A stretch of 64,000 nucleotides of DNA from Hahella sp050299855 (GCA_050299855.1 JBNKWQ010000007.1:310001-374000); one strand, 5' to 3'; counted from the first letter of the stretch, positions 17,656-26,768 are shown. Notes: generated by a model not told the origin, from the sequence alone. Numbers and translations are program-made.

Positions 17656-18353
17656 GCAGAGTCCGTCGAATCCAAGTGGGGAGCAACATTAGCGGGATCA
17701 AGCTGCCAGCACCAATAGGCAAATTCCCCTAATGCGGTCGAATGTAACAGATACAGGCAGGATTGCTGAACAGACAGGCGCTGTATTTCCTTAAACAACC
17801 GCGCCAGCGATGTGCCCTCGGGCGTCAGCATGCTATGAGCCTTAACATAGCCCCACATATGCCAGATGGCATTACGCAACCCACCCCATTCTGGTGCCTG
17901 ACGTTTGCAGAGAATAATTGTTTTCAGAAGTTCCTCAGCAGATAGCGACTTGCTGGCCAGCGCCGGTCCAAGTTGCCGGTATAGTGCCGGGCTGCGTGCC
18001 ATTACGGAATATTTGTGCTGCGCCCAGAGCTGGTGAGGTTTAGCGGTGACCGGAATCCTGCTTTCCCCTGTTGTGTCATGGCTCAACAATGATTCCAGGA
18101 GATTGTCAGTCACAGAATCGGTGGTCGTGACTGGAGCTATTGCTGGAATAGAGACATAATCTCTGACTTTGGTGGTGTCTCGCAGGTTGAGCTCTGCTGT
18201 GAGCAGATTCAGGCGTAGCAGATATACTTGCTGAACAGGTCCGTCAATTGTCTCAGATCCAAGATGCCGGGAAATAGCTTGCCAATGTGTTTCCAGGGCT
18301 GCATGGTTCAGGTAGCCGGGATCTATATCGGTCAGGGTTAGCGTCTTGGTCAA
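17649..18353 (-). CDS. DUF1722 (YbgA-like) domain protein
   Basis: 234 residues, function unknown. Residues about 105-175 match the DUF1722 pattern: LWAQHKYSVMARSPALYRQLG, then a helix and NAIWHMWGYVKAH. DUF1722 is found in E. coli YbgA and fused to DUF523. The N-terminal half has no recognised domain. It is the first gene of the minus-strand operon with the YbfF-type hydrolase (7-bp overlap) and ansA. A perfect 7-bp hairpin (18374-18392) lies just upstream. Confidence 0.6.
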   Translation of the reverse strand: MTKTLTLTDIDPGYLNHAALETHWQAISRHLGSETIDGPVQQVYLLRLNLLTAELNLRDTTKVRDYVSIPAIAPVTTTDSVTDNLLESLLSHDTTGESRIPVTAKPHQLWAQHKYSVMARSPALYRQLGPALASKSLSAEELLKTIILCKRQAPEWGGLRNAIWHMWGYVKAHSMLTPEGTSLARLFKEIQRLSVQQSCLYLLHSTALGEFAYWCWQLDPANVAPHLDSTDSAC

Positions 18354-18373
18354 TGGAATAGCCTTGCACCAGT

Positions 18374-18392
18374 GCTCATGGATAACATGAGC
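18374..18392. other. Inverted repeat upstream of the DUF1722 gene
   Basis: gctcatg-gataa-catgagc, a perfect 7-bp inverted repeat 21 bp before the gene start; either an operator or a 5' UTR hairpin. Confidence 0.4.
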
Positions 18393-18638
18393 TACTTAAC
18401 AGTTTTGAAGGTTGGCGCGAATTTTCAGTGGATGGATCACGCCTTGCACACTATAAGAATAAGGCATCGATAATTATAAGTCTGGTTTACGGGCACTGTT
18501 GGCCTGCTTTATCTGTTAGCAAATCCCATATTTTTTACAGAATAGTTATGCTGGAAGGCGCAAAATACCAAACGGGCTTGAGTTGTCCGACCATCTGGCA
18601 CAGCACCAATATTAGAACATGGATTACAGGGGGAACTG

Positions 18639-19061
18639 GTGAGTACTTCAAGTGCAATATCTTCTGAGCGTCGTCGTGTGCGTCGATTACCCGCGGTGGA
18701 ACTGCAGGCCAATTTACGTATGAAAAAGGGATTGTTTGGTGAGGCCTGGACAGAAGTGCGGGCGACGGACTTCAGCCACATCGGCGTCAGTATTGACCTG
18801 GATGGTCGTCTCGAAGCCGGGCAAATTGTCACCCTGTCTTTCCATTTGAAAATGGAAATAGGAGAGATCTCGCTGGATAAGGTGCAGGGCACGGTACGCC
18901 ACGTGAAACCCATGGGCGGGCAGTGTCGTTGTGGAGTCGAGTTTTCCGGCATTAAAAAGGGGTCAGATCTGGAAGCCCAGCTTACCCGCCTGGAAAGCTT
19001 GCTGTCACGTAGTCAGAGCGTTGGTCAGCGCATTCAAAATCAAAACGTCGGAGGACATTGA
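18639..19061 (+). CDS. PilZ-domain protein
   Basis: 140 residues, one PilZ domain, the usual cyclic-di-GMP receptor. Both binding motifs are present: the arginine motif RRRVRRLP near residues 11-18 and DFSHIGVSID (DxSxxG) about 25 residues later. There is no partner domain, so it is a stand-alone c-di-GMP adaptor; its target cannot be inferred. The GTG start follows CAGGGGGA. A 7-bp hairpin (19072-19094) follows the stop. Confidence 0.85.
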   Translation: MSTSSAISSERRRVRRLPAVELQANLRMKKGLFGEAWTEVRATDFSHIGVSIDLDGRLEAGQIVTLSFHLKMEIGEISLDKVQGTVRHVKPMGGQCRCGVEFSGIKKGSDLEAQLTRLESLLSRSQSVGQRIQNQNVGGH

Positions 19062-19071
19062 GCGGAGTCTT

Positions 19072-19094
19072 CATGGTACTCCGCATTTGTCTCT
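19072..19094 (+). terminator. Hairpin after the PilZ gene
   Basis: Stem gcggagt/actccgc with a 9-nt loop and a modest T-rich tail (atttgtctcttt), 11 bases past the stop. A weak terminator. Confidence 0.4.
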
Positions 19095-19226
19095 TTGCCG
19101 TAAATTATCCTGAATTGCCATAAGGCTGCGGCCTGTTTACCCTAGAAACTGGCGTGCCAGGCTCTTGGCAATGGCAGCATTGCGTTCCTAACATGCTCGA
19201 CAGTTCAATAATAAGAGGAATGGGTC

Positions 19227-21560
19227 ATGGATCAGGCAACACAGGTTGCAGCGGGCGTGCATTTTCGCAATTGTACACTTTGCGAGGCGATGTGCGGTAT
19301 CCGCATAGAAACCCGTGGAGAGGAAATACTCAGTATCAAAGGCGATGCCGAGGACCCATTCAGCAAAGGCTATATCTGTCCCAAGGCTGTTGCCCTGCAG
19401 GACCTTCAGGATGATCCTGACCGGCTGCGCATGCCTATCCGTCGCACTTCCGATGGTTGGGAAGAAATTAGCTGGCAGGAAGCATTGGACTACACAGCCC
19501 AGCGCCTGATCCAGATACGTGAGGAACACGGTAAGAATGCCGTTGGCATCTACGCGGGTAACCCCAATGTCCATGACCACGGCAATATGTTGTTCATGGT
19601 TCCTTTCATGCGAGCGCTGGCCACCCGTAAACGTTTCTCGGCAACCTCCCTGGATCAGTTGCCGCATATGCTGGCCAACTTACAGATGTTCGGGCATCAG
19701 GGGCTGTTTCCGGTACCTGATATTGACCGCACGGACCTGTTTATCTGTATCGGAGGTAATCCTGCCGCGTCCAATGGCAGCCTGATGACTGCCGCCGGTG
19801 CGGATAAGCGTCTTAAGGCCATTCAGGCCAGAGGCGGGCGGGTCATTACGATTGATCCCCGGCGCACGGAAACATCGCGGTTGGCCGATGAACATATCTT
19901 TATCAGGCCGGGAACTGATGTGTTGATGCTGCTCGCTATGGTCCACACTTTATTCGACGAGAATCTGGTGCACCTTGGCCACCTGCAGGACCACATCGAT
20001 GACCTGGAGCTCTTGCGTCTGGCCAGCGATGCTTATGCCCCTGAGTTTGTGGCAGAAATCACCGGCGTCAGTGCAGAGCGGATGCGGGATCTGGCCCGGG
20101 ATCTGGCCAACACCCGTCAGGCACTTATGTACGGCCGCATGGGCACCAGCGTACAGCAGTTTGGTGCACTTTGTACCTGGCTGATCTACTGCTTGAATAT
20201 TGTCACCGGCCATATGGACCGTCGCGGTGGCTTGATGTTTACCTTGCCGGCGCTGGATATGGTGACATTTGGGGCTATGGCCGGTCAGACCGGGCATTTT
20301 GGCAAATACAAAAGCAGTGTTCGCGGACTGCCGGAATTCGGTGGTGAGTTACCTTCGGCCGCACTGGCTGAGGAAATGCTGACTGATGGTTCAGAGAAGC
20401 TTCGTGCCATGGTCGTGATTGCCGGAAATCCAGTACTTTCAGCACCCAATGGCGGCAAGTTGGATGAAGCGTTCGAGCAGCTGGATTTTATGGTCAGCCT
20501 GGACATGTATGTCACCGAAACCTCCCGCCATGCCGATATTATTCTGCCCCCTACCGGACCTCTGGAACGCAGCCATATCGATATTATTTTTACGACCCTG
20601 GCGGTGCGCAACACGGTGAAATACTCTCCGGCGTTATTTGAGCCTGACGCGGGCGCCTACCATGACTGGGAGATTTTGCTGGAACTGACCCGGCGTCTCA
20701 GTAGCCGGGATCTCAAATCCTCCGTGCAGGCGGAGATCCAGCATCAACTCCTATCCCGGCTGGGGCCCGACGGGCTGGCGGATATTTATCTGCAGATGGG
20801 CCCATACGGGCGCGAACTGCCTGCCTCGGGTCGTTGGGGCAAGCATGTCGCAAAGGCTCTCGATATGTTGAATATCAAGCACCCACTCCGCCAGCTATGG
20901 CAGGCAGGTGCAATGAATGAAAAATACCAGGATCTGCCCAAGGGCCTGAGCCTGGCCAAACTGGCGGAACATCCCCATGGACTTGACCTCGGACCCTTGC
21001 GCCCGGTACTGCTGCAACGCCTCTACACACGCACCAAGCGCATCCAGCTGGCTCCGAGGGTATATCTCCAGGATATTCCACGTGTGCGTGAGTTACTGAA
21101 ACCTACGGCGGAGCAGGAACTTCTGTTAATCGGCAGACGTCATGTGCGCTCCAACAATTCTTGGCTGCACAACAGCCATCGCCTGGTAAAAGGAAAGAAC
21201 CGCTGTACGCTCATGGTCCACTCCAGGGATGCCAGTCGGCTGGGACTGCAAAACGGCCAGGAAGCAGAGGTGAAATCCCGGGTAGGCAAAGTGATGATCG
21301 AAGTGGAAGTGACCGATGACATTATGCCGGGTGTGGTGAGCATCCCTCATGGCTGGGGACATAAGCGCCCTGGTGTTAACTGGCAGACCGCTGTAGCGCA
21401 TGCGGGAGTGAGTCTGAATGATTTAACCGACGAGCAGTTTATCGATCAGTTATCCGGCAATGCCGCCCTGAATGGTGTGCCTGTATCGGTCAAGCCTGCC
21501 GTGCGCAAGCGCGCTGTCAGGTCGTCCAGCCGTAAGCCCCGGGCCAAGACTGTAGCCTAA
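19227..21560 (+). CDS. Molybdopterin-dependent oxidoreductase (orphan)
   Basis: 777 residues, DMSO-reductase superfamily. An N-terminal 4Fe-4S site is formed by Cys16, Cys19, Cys23 and Cys51 (CTLCEAMC...YICPKA). Molybdopterin-binding segments follow: ICIGGNPAASNG, VITIDPRRTETSRLADEHIF, VIAGNPVLSAPNG, TSRHADIILPPTGPLERSH, and the C-terminal dinucleotide-binding domain (VHSRDASRLGLQNG, SIPHGWGH). There is no Tat signal, so it is cytoplasmic. No Fe-S electron-transfer or membrane subunit gene is adjacent. The C terminus is an unusual Arg/Lys-rich tail of about 20 residues. AGAGGA precedes the ATG. Substrate unknown. Confidence 0.85.
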   Translation: MDQATQVAAGVHFRNCTLCEAMCGIRIETRGEEILSIKGDAEDPFSKGYICPKAVALQDLQDDPDRLRMPIRRTSDGWEEISWQEALDYTAQRLIQIREEHGKNAVGIYAGNPNVHDHGNMLFMVPFMRALATRKRFSATSLDQLPHMLANLQMFGHQGLFPVPDIDRTDLFICIGGNPAASNGSLMTAAGADKRLKAIQARGGRVITIDPRRTETSRLADEHIFIRPGTDVLMLLAMVHTLFDENLVHLGHLQDHIDDLELLRLASDAYAPEFVAEITGVSAERMRDLARDLANTRQALMYGRMGTSVQQFGALCTWLIYCLNIVTGHMDRRGGLMFTLPALDMVTFGAMAGQTGHFGKYKSSVRGLPEFGGELPSAALAEEMLTDGSEKLRAMVVIAGNPVLSAPNGGKLDEAFEQLDFMVSLDMYVTETSRHADIILPPTGPLERSHIDIIFTTLAVRNTVKYSPALFEPDAGAYHDWEILLELTRRLSSRDLKSSVQAEIQHQLLSRLGPDGLADIYLQMGPYGRELPASGRWGKHVAKALDMLNIKHPLRQLWQAGAMNEKYQDLPKGLSLAKLAEHPHGLDLGPLRPVLLQRLYTRTKRIQLAPRVYLQDIPRVRELLKPTAEQELLLIGRRHVRSNNSWLHNSHRLVKGKNRCTLMVHSRDASRLGLQNGQEAEVKSRVGKVMIEVEVTDDIMPGVVSIPHGWGHKRPGVNWQTAVAHAGVSLNDLTDEQFIDQLSGNAALNGVPVSVKPAVRKRAVRSSSRKPRAKTVA

Positions 21561-22480
21561 ATAATCCAAAGCTTGAGCAAGGGAATGACCATGGGCATGG
21601 ATGCCATTGCCAGCAATGTCTGGCCGCTGATCATCGCTGCCATTAATGGTGCATCACCGCCCAACTGCCTGGCCAGAATATAGGACGCTGTGGCGGTCGG
21701 CAGGCTGCCGAGGATGGCAAAGACATAAAGCGTAAATTCCGGTAACTCCACCACGTAACCTGCGCTGACAAATATCAGTGGAAACAATGTCAGTTTGAAA
21801 ATACTGGCACTAAACATGCTGCTGCCGTGGTTACTCAGGGCGCGCAGGTTCAAGGCAGCACCAACGCAAAGCAGCCCCAGCGGTAGGGCCATGTTGCCAA
21901 CCAGGTCCAATACCTGATCCACCGTATCCGGAAAGCGGATTCCCAGCATGTTAAAGCTGAGTCCTGCCAGGCTGCCGATGATCAGCGGATTGGTCACTAT
22001 TGCCTTTGCAATACCCTTCCAGCCGGGTTGGGCCTGTTCCACATGAGTGGCAAAAGTGGCGATGCAGAGCACGTTGATCAGCGGGATCATCATCGACATG
22101 GCCAGTGCTGCAACTGCCAGGCCCTGATCTCCCAACAGTGATTGTGCAGCGGCCAGTCCCACATAACTATTGAAACGGATACCGCCCTGGTAGATCGATG
22201 TGAAAGTCGCACCTGACCAGTGACGCCAACGCTGCAAGGCCCATAGCAATACAGTAGCTCCGACAAAAGCCAATAAAATCGCATATAGCAGCTTATCCAG
22301 TTGTAGTCCTTCCCGGTTAGCGTAGGTCAGCTTGGCCACCAGCATGGCGGGAAACAGGAAGTAATACAGAAACTTCTCGGCGGGCGGCCAGAAGCTGTCA
22401 CCGGGAAATTGTAAACGCCGCATAACATTGCCAATGGCAATCAGGATAAAGACCGGGAGAAGGGCCAGGGTAATTTGCAT
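21557..22480 (-). CDS. Auxin-efflux-carrier (AEC) family transporter
   Basis: 307 residues, about ten membrane segments in two halves, as in AEC/BART carriers of the YfdV/MdcF kind. Family segments are PVFILIAIGNVMRR at the N terminus and ANPLI-like TNPLIIGSLAGLSFN in the middle. Likely an inner-membrane carrier for organic acids or similar solutes. I start at ATG 22480; upstream in-frame codons to 22573 give a Cys- and Pro-rich extension that looks untranslated. It is convergent with the molybdoenzyme gene, with a 4-bp overlap of stops. Confidence 0.8.
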   Translation of the reverse strand: MQITLALLPVFILIAIGNVMRRLQFPGDSFWPPAEKFLYYFLFPAMLVAKLTYANREGLQLDKLLYAILLAFVGATVLLWALQRWRHWSGATFTSIYQGGIRFNSYVGLAAAQSLLGDQGLAVAALAMSMMIPLINVLCIATFATHVEQAQPGWKGIAKAIVTNPLIIGSLAGLSFNMLGIRFPDTVDQVLDLVGNMALPLGLLCVGAALNLRALSNHGSSMFSASIFKLTLFPLIFVSAGYVVELPEFTLYVFAILGSLPTATASYILARQLGGDAPLMAAMISGQTLLAMASMPMVIPLLKLWII

Positions 22481-22609
22481 GAAACCTACTTCAAGTACAG
22501 GATCATAGGATGGCTCGCAGGACACTGATACTGGGCGATCCGGATGACAGCGGCAATACGGATTAGTCCGCATGTGCCAGGGACAAAGATGGCAATTTCG
22601 GAATGAATT

Positions 22610-23281
22610 CTAGTCGATTCCCAGGATTTTATGCAGCTGCACACTGAGCTTCCATTTTGGGTGCTGCATACAATATTGCAAAGCGGCCTGGGTATTGGAA
22701 AGCTTGGTGCTGTCATCGCCTGTGCGAATCAGGGGATCCGCCATAGGTGAAAGGTAATAGTGAACCGCACGGATTTTCTCAAACTGTTCCGGCATCGCCT
22801 CAGTCTGTGGATACACCAGTTTGAGCTCGTCACAATATTCTATTACCACTGGGGCGGTGCCTTTTGGGCTGACGCAGAGCCAATCGATGCCCTCTGGCGC
22901 CGGCAGCGTGCCATTGGTCTCGACCGCGACCTCAAAGTCGAGGTCCTGAAGTGCCTTTATTAACAGTTCATCCAGCTGTAACAGGGGCTCTCCTCCGGTA
23001 CAGACTACAAACTTACGGCCTTGATCCTGCGGCCAGAAACTGTCGATATGTGCCGCCAGTGCCTGTGGGCTGGAGAAACTACCGCCGTTCTGGCCGTCAG
23101 TGCCGACAAAATCCGTATCGCAGAAGTTGCATACCGCAGTTGCCCTGTCTTTCTCCCGGCCATTCCAGAGATTGCACTTGCTGAAACGACAGAATACAGC
23201 CGCCCGCCCCTGTTGAGCGCCTTCTCCCTGGAGGGTGTAAAACGCTTCTTTGATGCGGTACATCGGTTTGCCTGACTGCAT
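22610..23281 (-). CDS. queE: 7-carboxy-7-deazaguanine synthase
   Basis: Radical-SAM enzyme converting 6-carboxytetrahydropterin to 7-carboxy-7-deazaguanine in queuosine precursor synthesis. Family start YRIKEAFYTLQGEGAQQGR, then an extended cluster-binding loop FSKCNLWNGREKDRATAVCN with FCDTDFVG: the spacing is C-x14-C-x2-C rather than the usual C-x3-C-x2-C, as in Burkholderia-type QueE. VVCTGGEPLLQ and VAVETNGT follow. Two starts are possible, ATG 23281 and ATG 23263; both fit. It follows queC by 16 bp in one operon. Confidence 0.92.
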   Translation of the reverse strand: MQSGKPMYRIKEAFYTLQGEGAQQGRAAVFCRFSKCNLWNGREKDRATAVCNFCDTDFVGTDGQNGGSFSSPQALAAHIDSFWPQDQGRKFVVCTGGEPLLQLDELLIKALQDLDFEVAVETNGTLPAPEGIDWLCVSPKGTAPVVIEYCDELKLVYPQTEAMPEQFEKIRAVHYYLSPMADPLIRTGDDSTKLSNTQAALQYCMQHPKWKLSVQLHKILGID

Positions 23282-23297
23282 AATCCCGGGGCCTGAA

Positions 23298-23999
23298 TTA
23301 GTGATCTTCGTAGGGAAGCGGGTCGGTGACGCCATTCAGCTCGAAGGCTTCCAGCCGTTCGACACAGGAGCCGCACTTGCCGCAGGCCTTTTCGCGTCCG
23401 TTATAGCAGGTCCAGGTGTCAGCATAATCCAGCTTCAGGGCCAGGCCTGCCCGCAGAATATCAATTTTGGTCATACTAAGATAAGGCGCACGTACCGCCA
23501 CCGGTTCATAGTTGGCCAGCAAAGACACTTCATGCATCTTTTCCACAAAGGGAGGGCGGCAATCAGGATATATGGCATGATCGCCGCCATGGGCACCGTA
23601 GTAAACCGCTTCTGCCTTTAAAGACACCGCATAACCTATCGCCAGCGACAGCAGAATCATGTTGCGGTTAGGCACCACCGTAGACTTCATCGTCTCTTCG
23701 GCGTAATGGCCTTCCGCCACGGCAATATTATCCGTCAGCGAAGAGCCGCCCAGCAGACTGTTGATGCTGGTGATATCCACTGATTTATGAGGAACTCTCA
23801 GTTTGGCACAGACCTTTGCGGCACATTGCAGTTCCTTGCTATGGCGTTGGCCATAGTCAAATGAAAGGGCAAATACCTCTTTACCTTCGGCGACCAATTG
23901 GTTGAGCAGCGTAAAGGAATCCATACCGCCACTGAAAATGGTGACCACCCTGCCGCTGATGGTGGAATCGGTGGTGGCATTGTTGTCTGGTGCACTCAT
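23298..23999 (-). CDS. queC: 7-cyano-7-deazaguanine (preQ0) synthase
   Basis: ATP-dependent conversion of 7-carboxy-7-deazaguanine to preQ0, the step after QueE. 233 residues. The PP-loop ATP site SGGMDSFTLL is at 23-32. The C-terminal zinc site is CYNGREKACGKCGSC (four Cys), and YGAHGGDHAIYPDCRP is typical. First gene of a queC-queE operon. A good -10 box (TATAAT) lies 74-79 bases upstream; no preQ1 riboswitch fold was recognised in the leader. Confidence 0.95.
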   Translation of the reverse strand: MSAPDNNATTDSTISGRVVTIFSGGMDSFTLLNQLVAEGKEVFALSFDYGQRHSKELQCAAKVCAKLRVPHKSVDITSINSLLGGSSLTDNIAVAEGHYAEETMKSTVVPNRNMILLSLAIGYAVSLKAEAVYYGAHGGDHAIYPDCRPPFVEKMHEVSLLANYEPVAVRAPYLSMTKIDILRAGLALKLDYADTWTCYNGREKACGKCGSCVERLEAFELNGVTDPLPYEDH

Positions 24000-24072
24000 G
24001 ATGTCTGCTTCGCTGTTGCCGTGTTTTGATCTATTTCCGGAATAATGTTTGGGCCGGTAAAAATGGGCGCAG

Positions 24073-24078
24073 ATTATA
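24073..24078 (-). promoter_or_regulatory. Probable -10 box of queC
   Basis: On the minus strand the sequence is gcTATAATct, a perfect sigma-70 -10 element, 74 bases before queC. The -35 region is poor (ggcgaa at about 17-18 bases). Confidence 0.45.
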
Positions 24079-24316
24079 GCGATGTCTGCACAAAATTTCG
24101 CCCTTTATCCCACTTTATAAAAGCATCATGGAGGACTAAATTATAATTCAAAACGATTAAATTTCGATCAAAAATACGACAGCCTGTACTTTTTCTGCTA
24201 TATCCAAAGGAGAGAGTTAATTCTCGACAAAGCCCATTGGATTTAAGTGGCCACACTCATGACTCAGATGTCGTTGGTTTAAAAGCAGACCAAAACATAG
24301 CGAGTTGTGGGTAGTA
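24079..24316. other. Intergenic region between queC and a small ORF
   Basis: AT-rich next to the queC promoter, otherwise featureless: no gene, tRNA or clear hairpin seen. Confidence 0.4.
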
Positions 24317-24463
24317 ATGAAGTTCGAGATCGACGCGAGCCTTATTTCGGCTGCTTGGTATGATCTGGCGGAGAGCCAGTCATTGACTAGCGCTGGAATG
24401 ACAAACCTGCGGCAGCCTGTGAAGTTCTCCGGGGGGAATGTCCAGAAGGAGGTTTTGAAATGA
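24317..24463 (+). CDS. Possible 48-residue small protein, coupled to the next gene
   Basis: An ATG-started frame of 48 codons (MKFEIDASLISAAWYDLAES at its N terminus) ends in a TGA that overlaps the ATG of the next gene (ATGA at 24460-24463), the arrangement of translationally coupled genes. There is no strong Shine-Dalgarno before its ATG (gtgggtagta). No family recognised and no membrane segment or Cys. It could be a leader ORF for the gene at 24460 or chance. Confidence 0.3.
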   Translation: MKFEIDASLISAAWYDLAESQSLTSAGMTNLRQPVKFSGGNVQKEVLK

Positions 24464-25086
24464 GTGCTTCAAGTCTTGCTTCGGTTACTGCTTTCGCTAT
24501 TGTACTTTTCGCTGTTTCTGTTTTATTGCTTTGGTGCCAAAAACGCTTTTCCCAGCCTGCCATGCGGCTTATCAGACACCAACAACCGGTTAGTGTGCGG
24601 CGCAAACCAAGGCATTTGGTTTATGGCATCAGTATGCTTGTGCTTGGTGCCGGTCTGACAGGTACTTCGCAACCCAGTCAGGCTTATAGTGCCTGGTCTC
24701 CGCCTGATTCTGTTATCACCCCTTCCAGGGCGGCGCGTATTGTCACGGCAGCAAATGTGGCAGAGGAAATACTCTCCGCCCCAAATCATCCGGATTTCCT
24801 CAAGCTACGCAATTTTCTCACCCGACAATTGATAGATTCCGAACAGTTTGACCAGTTTCCACAGCCTGTGTTGATTGACCTTTCCAAACATCTGGAGAAG
24901 GAGACCATTAAATACCTGATTGATGAACGTCCCGGCATATTGTCTGTCATTTATTACAGTCGGCAGGAGGGGCGTAAAACCATGTTGGTCTATTGGCCGG
25001 AACTGGCGGGTGAGCAAGTGATATATACACCGCTGTCTGGGTTTTCCATGCTTCCAGCCCACGTTCCCTTGACCGCGGCGCAATAG
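24460..25086 (+). CDS. Uncharacterised membrane-associated protein
   Basis: 208 residues, not recognised. An N-terminal membrane helix (about 8-26, VTAFAIVLFAVSVLLLWCQK), a basic loop, and a second hydrophobic segment (about 53-70) ending in an AYS-type stretch are followed by a soluble domain of about 130 residues (helical NVAEEILSAPNHPDFLKLRN, then a mixed C-terminal part with RKTMLVYWPELAGEQVIY). The C-terminal domain is probably periplasmic if both hydrophobic segments span. A strong AAGGAGG lies seven bases before the ATG. Confidence 0.6.
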   Translation: MSASSLASVTAFAIVLFAVSVLLLWCQKRFSQPAMRLIRHQQPVSVRRKPRHLVYGISMLVLGAGLTGTSQPSQAYSAWSPPDSVITPSRAARIVTAANVAEEILSAPNHPDFLKLRNFLTRQLIDSEQFDQFPQPVLIDLSKHLEKETIKYLIDERPGILSVIYYSRQEGRKTMLVYWPELAGEQVIYTPLSGFSMLPAHVPLTAAQ

Positions 25087-25224
25087 GTAGAGCTTTGAAA
25101 ATTAGTGAAATAGGGTGGGTGGTCTATATTGTATAAGGGAAATCACTTAGAGGTAATGTGCGGTGAAGCCAGACATTTGGAAGAGCAGAAGGTATTATCT
25201 CCGCCCTAAAAAAAAATAAGACAA

Positions 25225-25782
25225 GTGGTACCAGTGGACGAACAACAAAGACAGTTATCAGTCAGTCGAAGCGATGGCTTGAGTCAGGCTCAGAGCCCCT
25301 GTTTTATTGATTTTGAAGCGTCCAGCCTGGATCTTATCTGCAGCTATCCTATCGAAGTTGGTGTATGCCTTCCCGATGGCAATATCTATAGCTGGTTATT
25401 GAAGCCGGCCCCTTTATGGCGTGACTGGTCCGGCGACGCGGAAAAAATTCACGGAATTTCACGGGACCAGTTGCAACAGGACGGCTTCGATATCATCGAA
25501 GTCGCCCATGCGCTCAATGAAATGATCCCCAAGGTGACCTATTGTGATGCCCTGGCCTTCGACTCTTTCTGGTTACATCGCCTGTTCAAGGCTGCCAAGC
25601 TGGACTGCAAATTCCGGCTGGAATCCATTTCCCAGATTCTGACTCCTCAACAAATGTACCATTGGGCTGATATACGCCGCACCGTCATTGAAGAGCTCAA
25701 TGTGGAAACCCATCGCGCTGCCAATGATACCCAGATCCTTTATCGTACCTGGCAAAAAATTATCGGGCGCTCCAAAGCCTGA
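25225..25782 (+). CDS. DEDDh-type 3'-5' exonuclease family protein, paralogue B
   Basis: 185 residues from a GTG start (another GTG nine bases later is also possible; the Shine-Dalgarno is weak). Exo I FIDFEASSLD (DxE), Exo II CDALAFDSFWL with Asp, and Exo III HRAANDTQILY (His and Asp) make an intact DEDDh set. It is clearly related to the protein at 15118-15663 (shared YPIEVG, DAEKIHGIS and LKPAPLWRDW-type segments). An A9 run lies 9-17 bases before the start. Substrate unknown; convergent with a LysR gene. Confidence 0.75.
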   Translation: MVPVDEQQRQLSVSRSDGLSQAQSPCFIDFEASSLDLICSYPIEVGVCLPDGNIYSWLLKPAPLWRDWSGDAEKIHGISRDQLQQDGFDIIEVAHALNEMIPKVTYCDALAFDSFWLHRLFKAAKLDCKFRLESISQILTPQQMYHWADIRRTVIEELNVETHRAANDTQILYRTWQKIIGRSKA

Positions 25783-25838
25783 TCAGACCTGCTCTCCTAT
25801 CCCGACTGTAGTGGAATACCGAAAGTATATTTTTTTGA

Positions 25839-26768
25839 TCAGCTCTGCCAGATGGTTGCCTGATCTATTCCCCCCATAGCATGGATAACCTGTTCACGTA
25901 ACCATCGGTGTGCAGGTTCCTGATCCATTGAATGGTGCCAGTAGAGATAGAGTTCCAGTGGTGCCAGAGTCATGGGAAAAGGTTTGATCACCAGGCCAAG
26001 CTGGCGGCTGAGTATATTGGCAAATCGTTCCGGCGCGCAGAACAACAGATCACTCTGGGCTACAACCAATGCTGCAGCAAAAAAATGGGGCGTTCGCAAT
26101 CCTATTTTGCGCTGCAGACCGTGACGGGACAGTTGCACATCTTCGTATCCAGGACCGTGCTCCCTGGCTGAAACCAGAACATGAGGCCAGTGCAACATTT
26201 CTGCGAGGGTCCAGTCTTTCTCCAATGCGGGGTGTTCAGCGCGCAACAGGCACACCAGGCGATCTTCTGAGACCTTCTGATGCACGATACTTTCGTCATG
26301 GTTCAGCAGAATTTCCGCTGCCAGATCCACGCGTCCACTGGCCAGATCATGGATCAGTTGTTCGCGGGGGACCCGTACACAGCTGAAAGTGACATCCGGC
26401 GCATGGCGGCGGCAACGACGAATCAGTTCAGGCATCATCAGTACTTCAAACATATCCCTGATATTCAGCCGGAATTGAGTGTTCAGGCGGCTGGGAGAAA
26501 ACTCCACACTTTGCTGCAGACCCCGTTGTAACTGATTTAGCGATTGTCTCACCGTACCGATCAGCTGGTCGGCGTAGGGTGTGGGTCGCATACCGCGGGC
26601 AGAGCGGATAAATAATTCATCCGACAACACTTCCCGCAAGCGTCCCAGGGCATGGCTGACAGCGGGCTGGGTCAGGTGCAGAACTTCTGCCGCCCGGGTA
26701 ATGCTGCCTTCACTGTAAATGGCGTCAAATACTACGAACAGATTCAGGTCTATCCGGCTAATATGCAT
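25839..26768 (-). CDS. LysR-family transcriptional regulator
   Basis: 309 residues. The N-terminal winged HTH (DLNLFVVFDAIYSEGSITRAAEVL then HLTQPAVSHALGRLR) opens with the NodD/NahR-like form; a periplasmic-binding-protein-like effector domain follows. It is divergent from the acyl-CoA dehydrogenase operon at 26927, with 158 bp between the starts, so it likely controls that operon and itself. The effector is unknown; an intermediate of the pathway would be usual. Confidence 0.88.
   Translation of the reverse strand: MHISRIDLNLFVVFDAIYSEGSITRAAEVLHLTQPAVSHALGRLREVLSDELFIRSARGMRPTPYADQLIGTVRQSLNQLQRGLQQSVEFSPSRLNTQFRLNIRDMFEVLMMPELIRRCRRHAPDVTFSCVRVPREQLIHDLASGRVDLAAEILLNHDESIVHQKVSEDRLVCLLRAEHPALEKDWTLAEMLHWPHVLVSAREHGPGYEDVQLSRHGLQRKIGLRTPHFFAAALVVAQSDLLFCAPERFANILSRQLGLVIKPFPMTLAPLELYLYWHHSMDQEPAHRWLREQVIHAMGGIDQATIWQS

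Noticed and set aside
24000..24120. preQ1 riboswitch upstream of queC
   Set aside because: I looked for the short H-type pseudoknot pattern of preQ1 aptamers and found only a promoter -10 box; no match.
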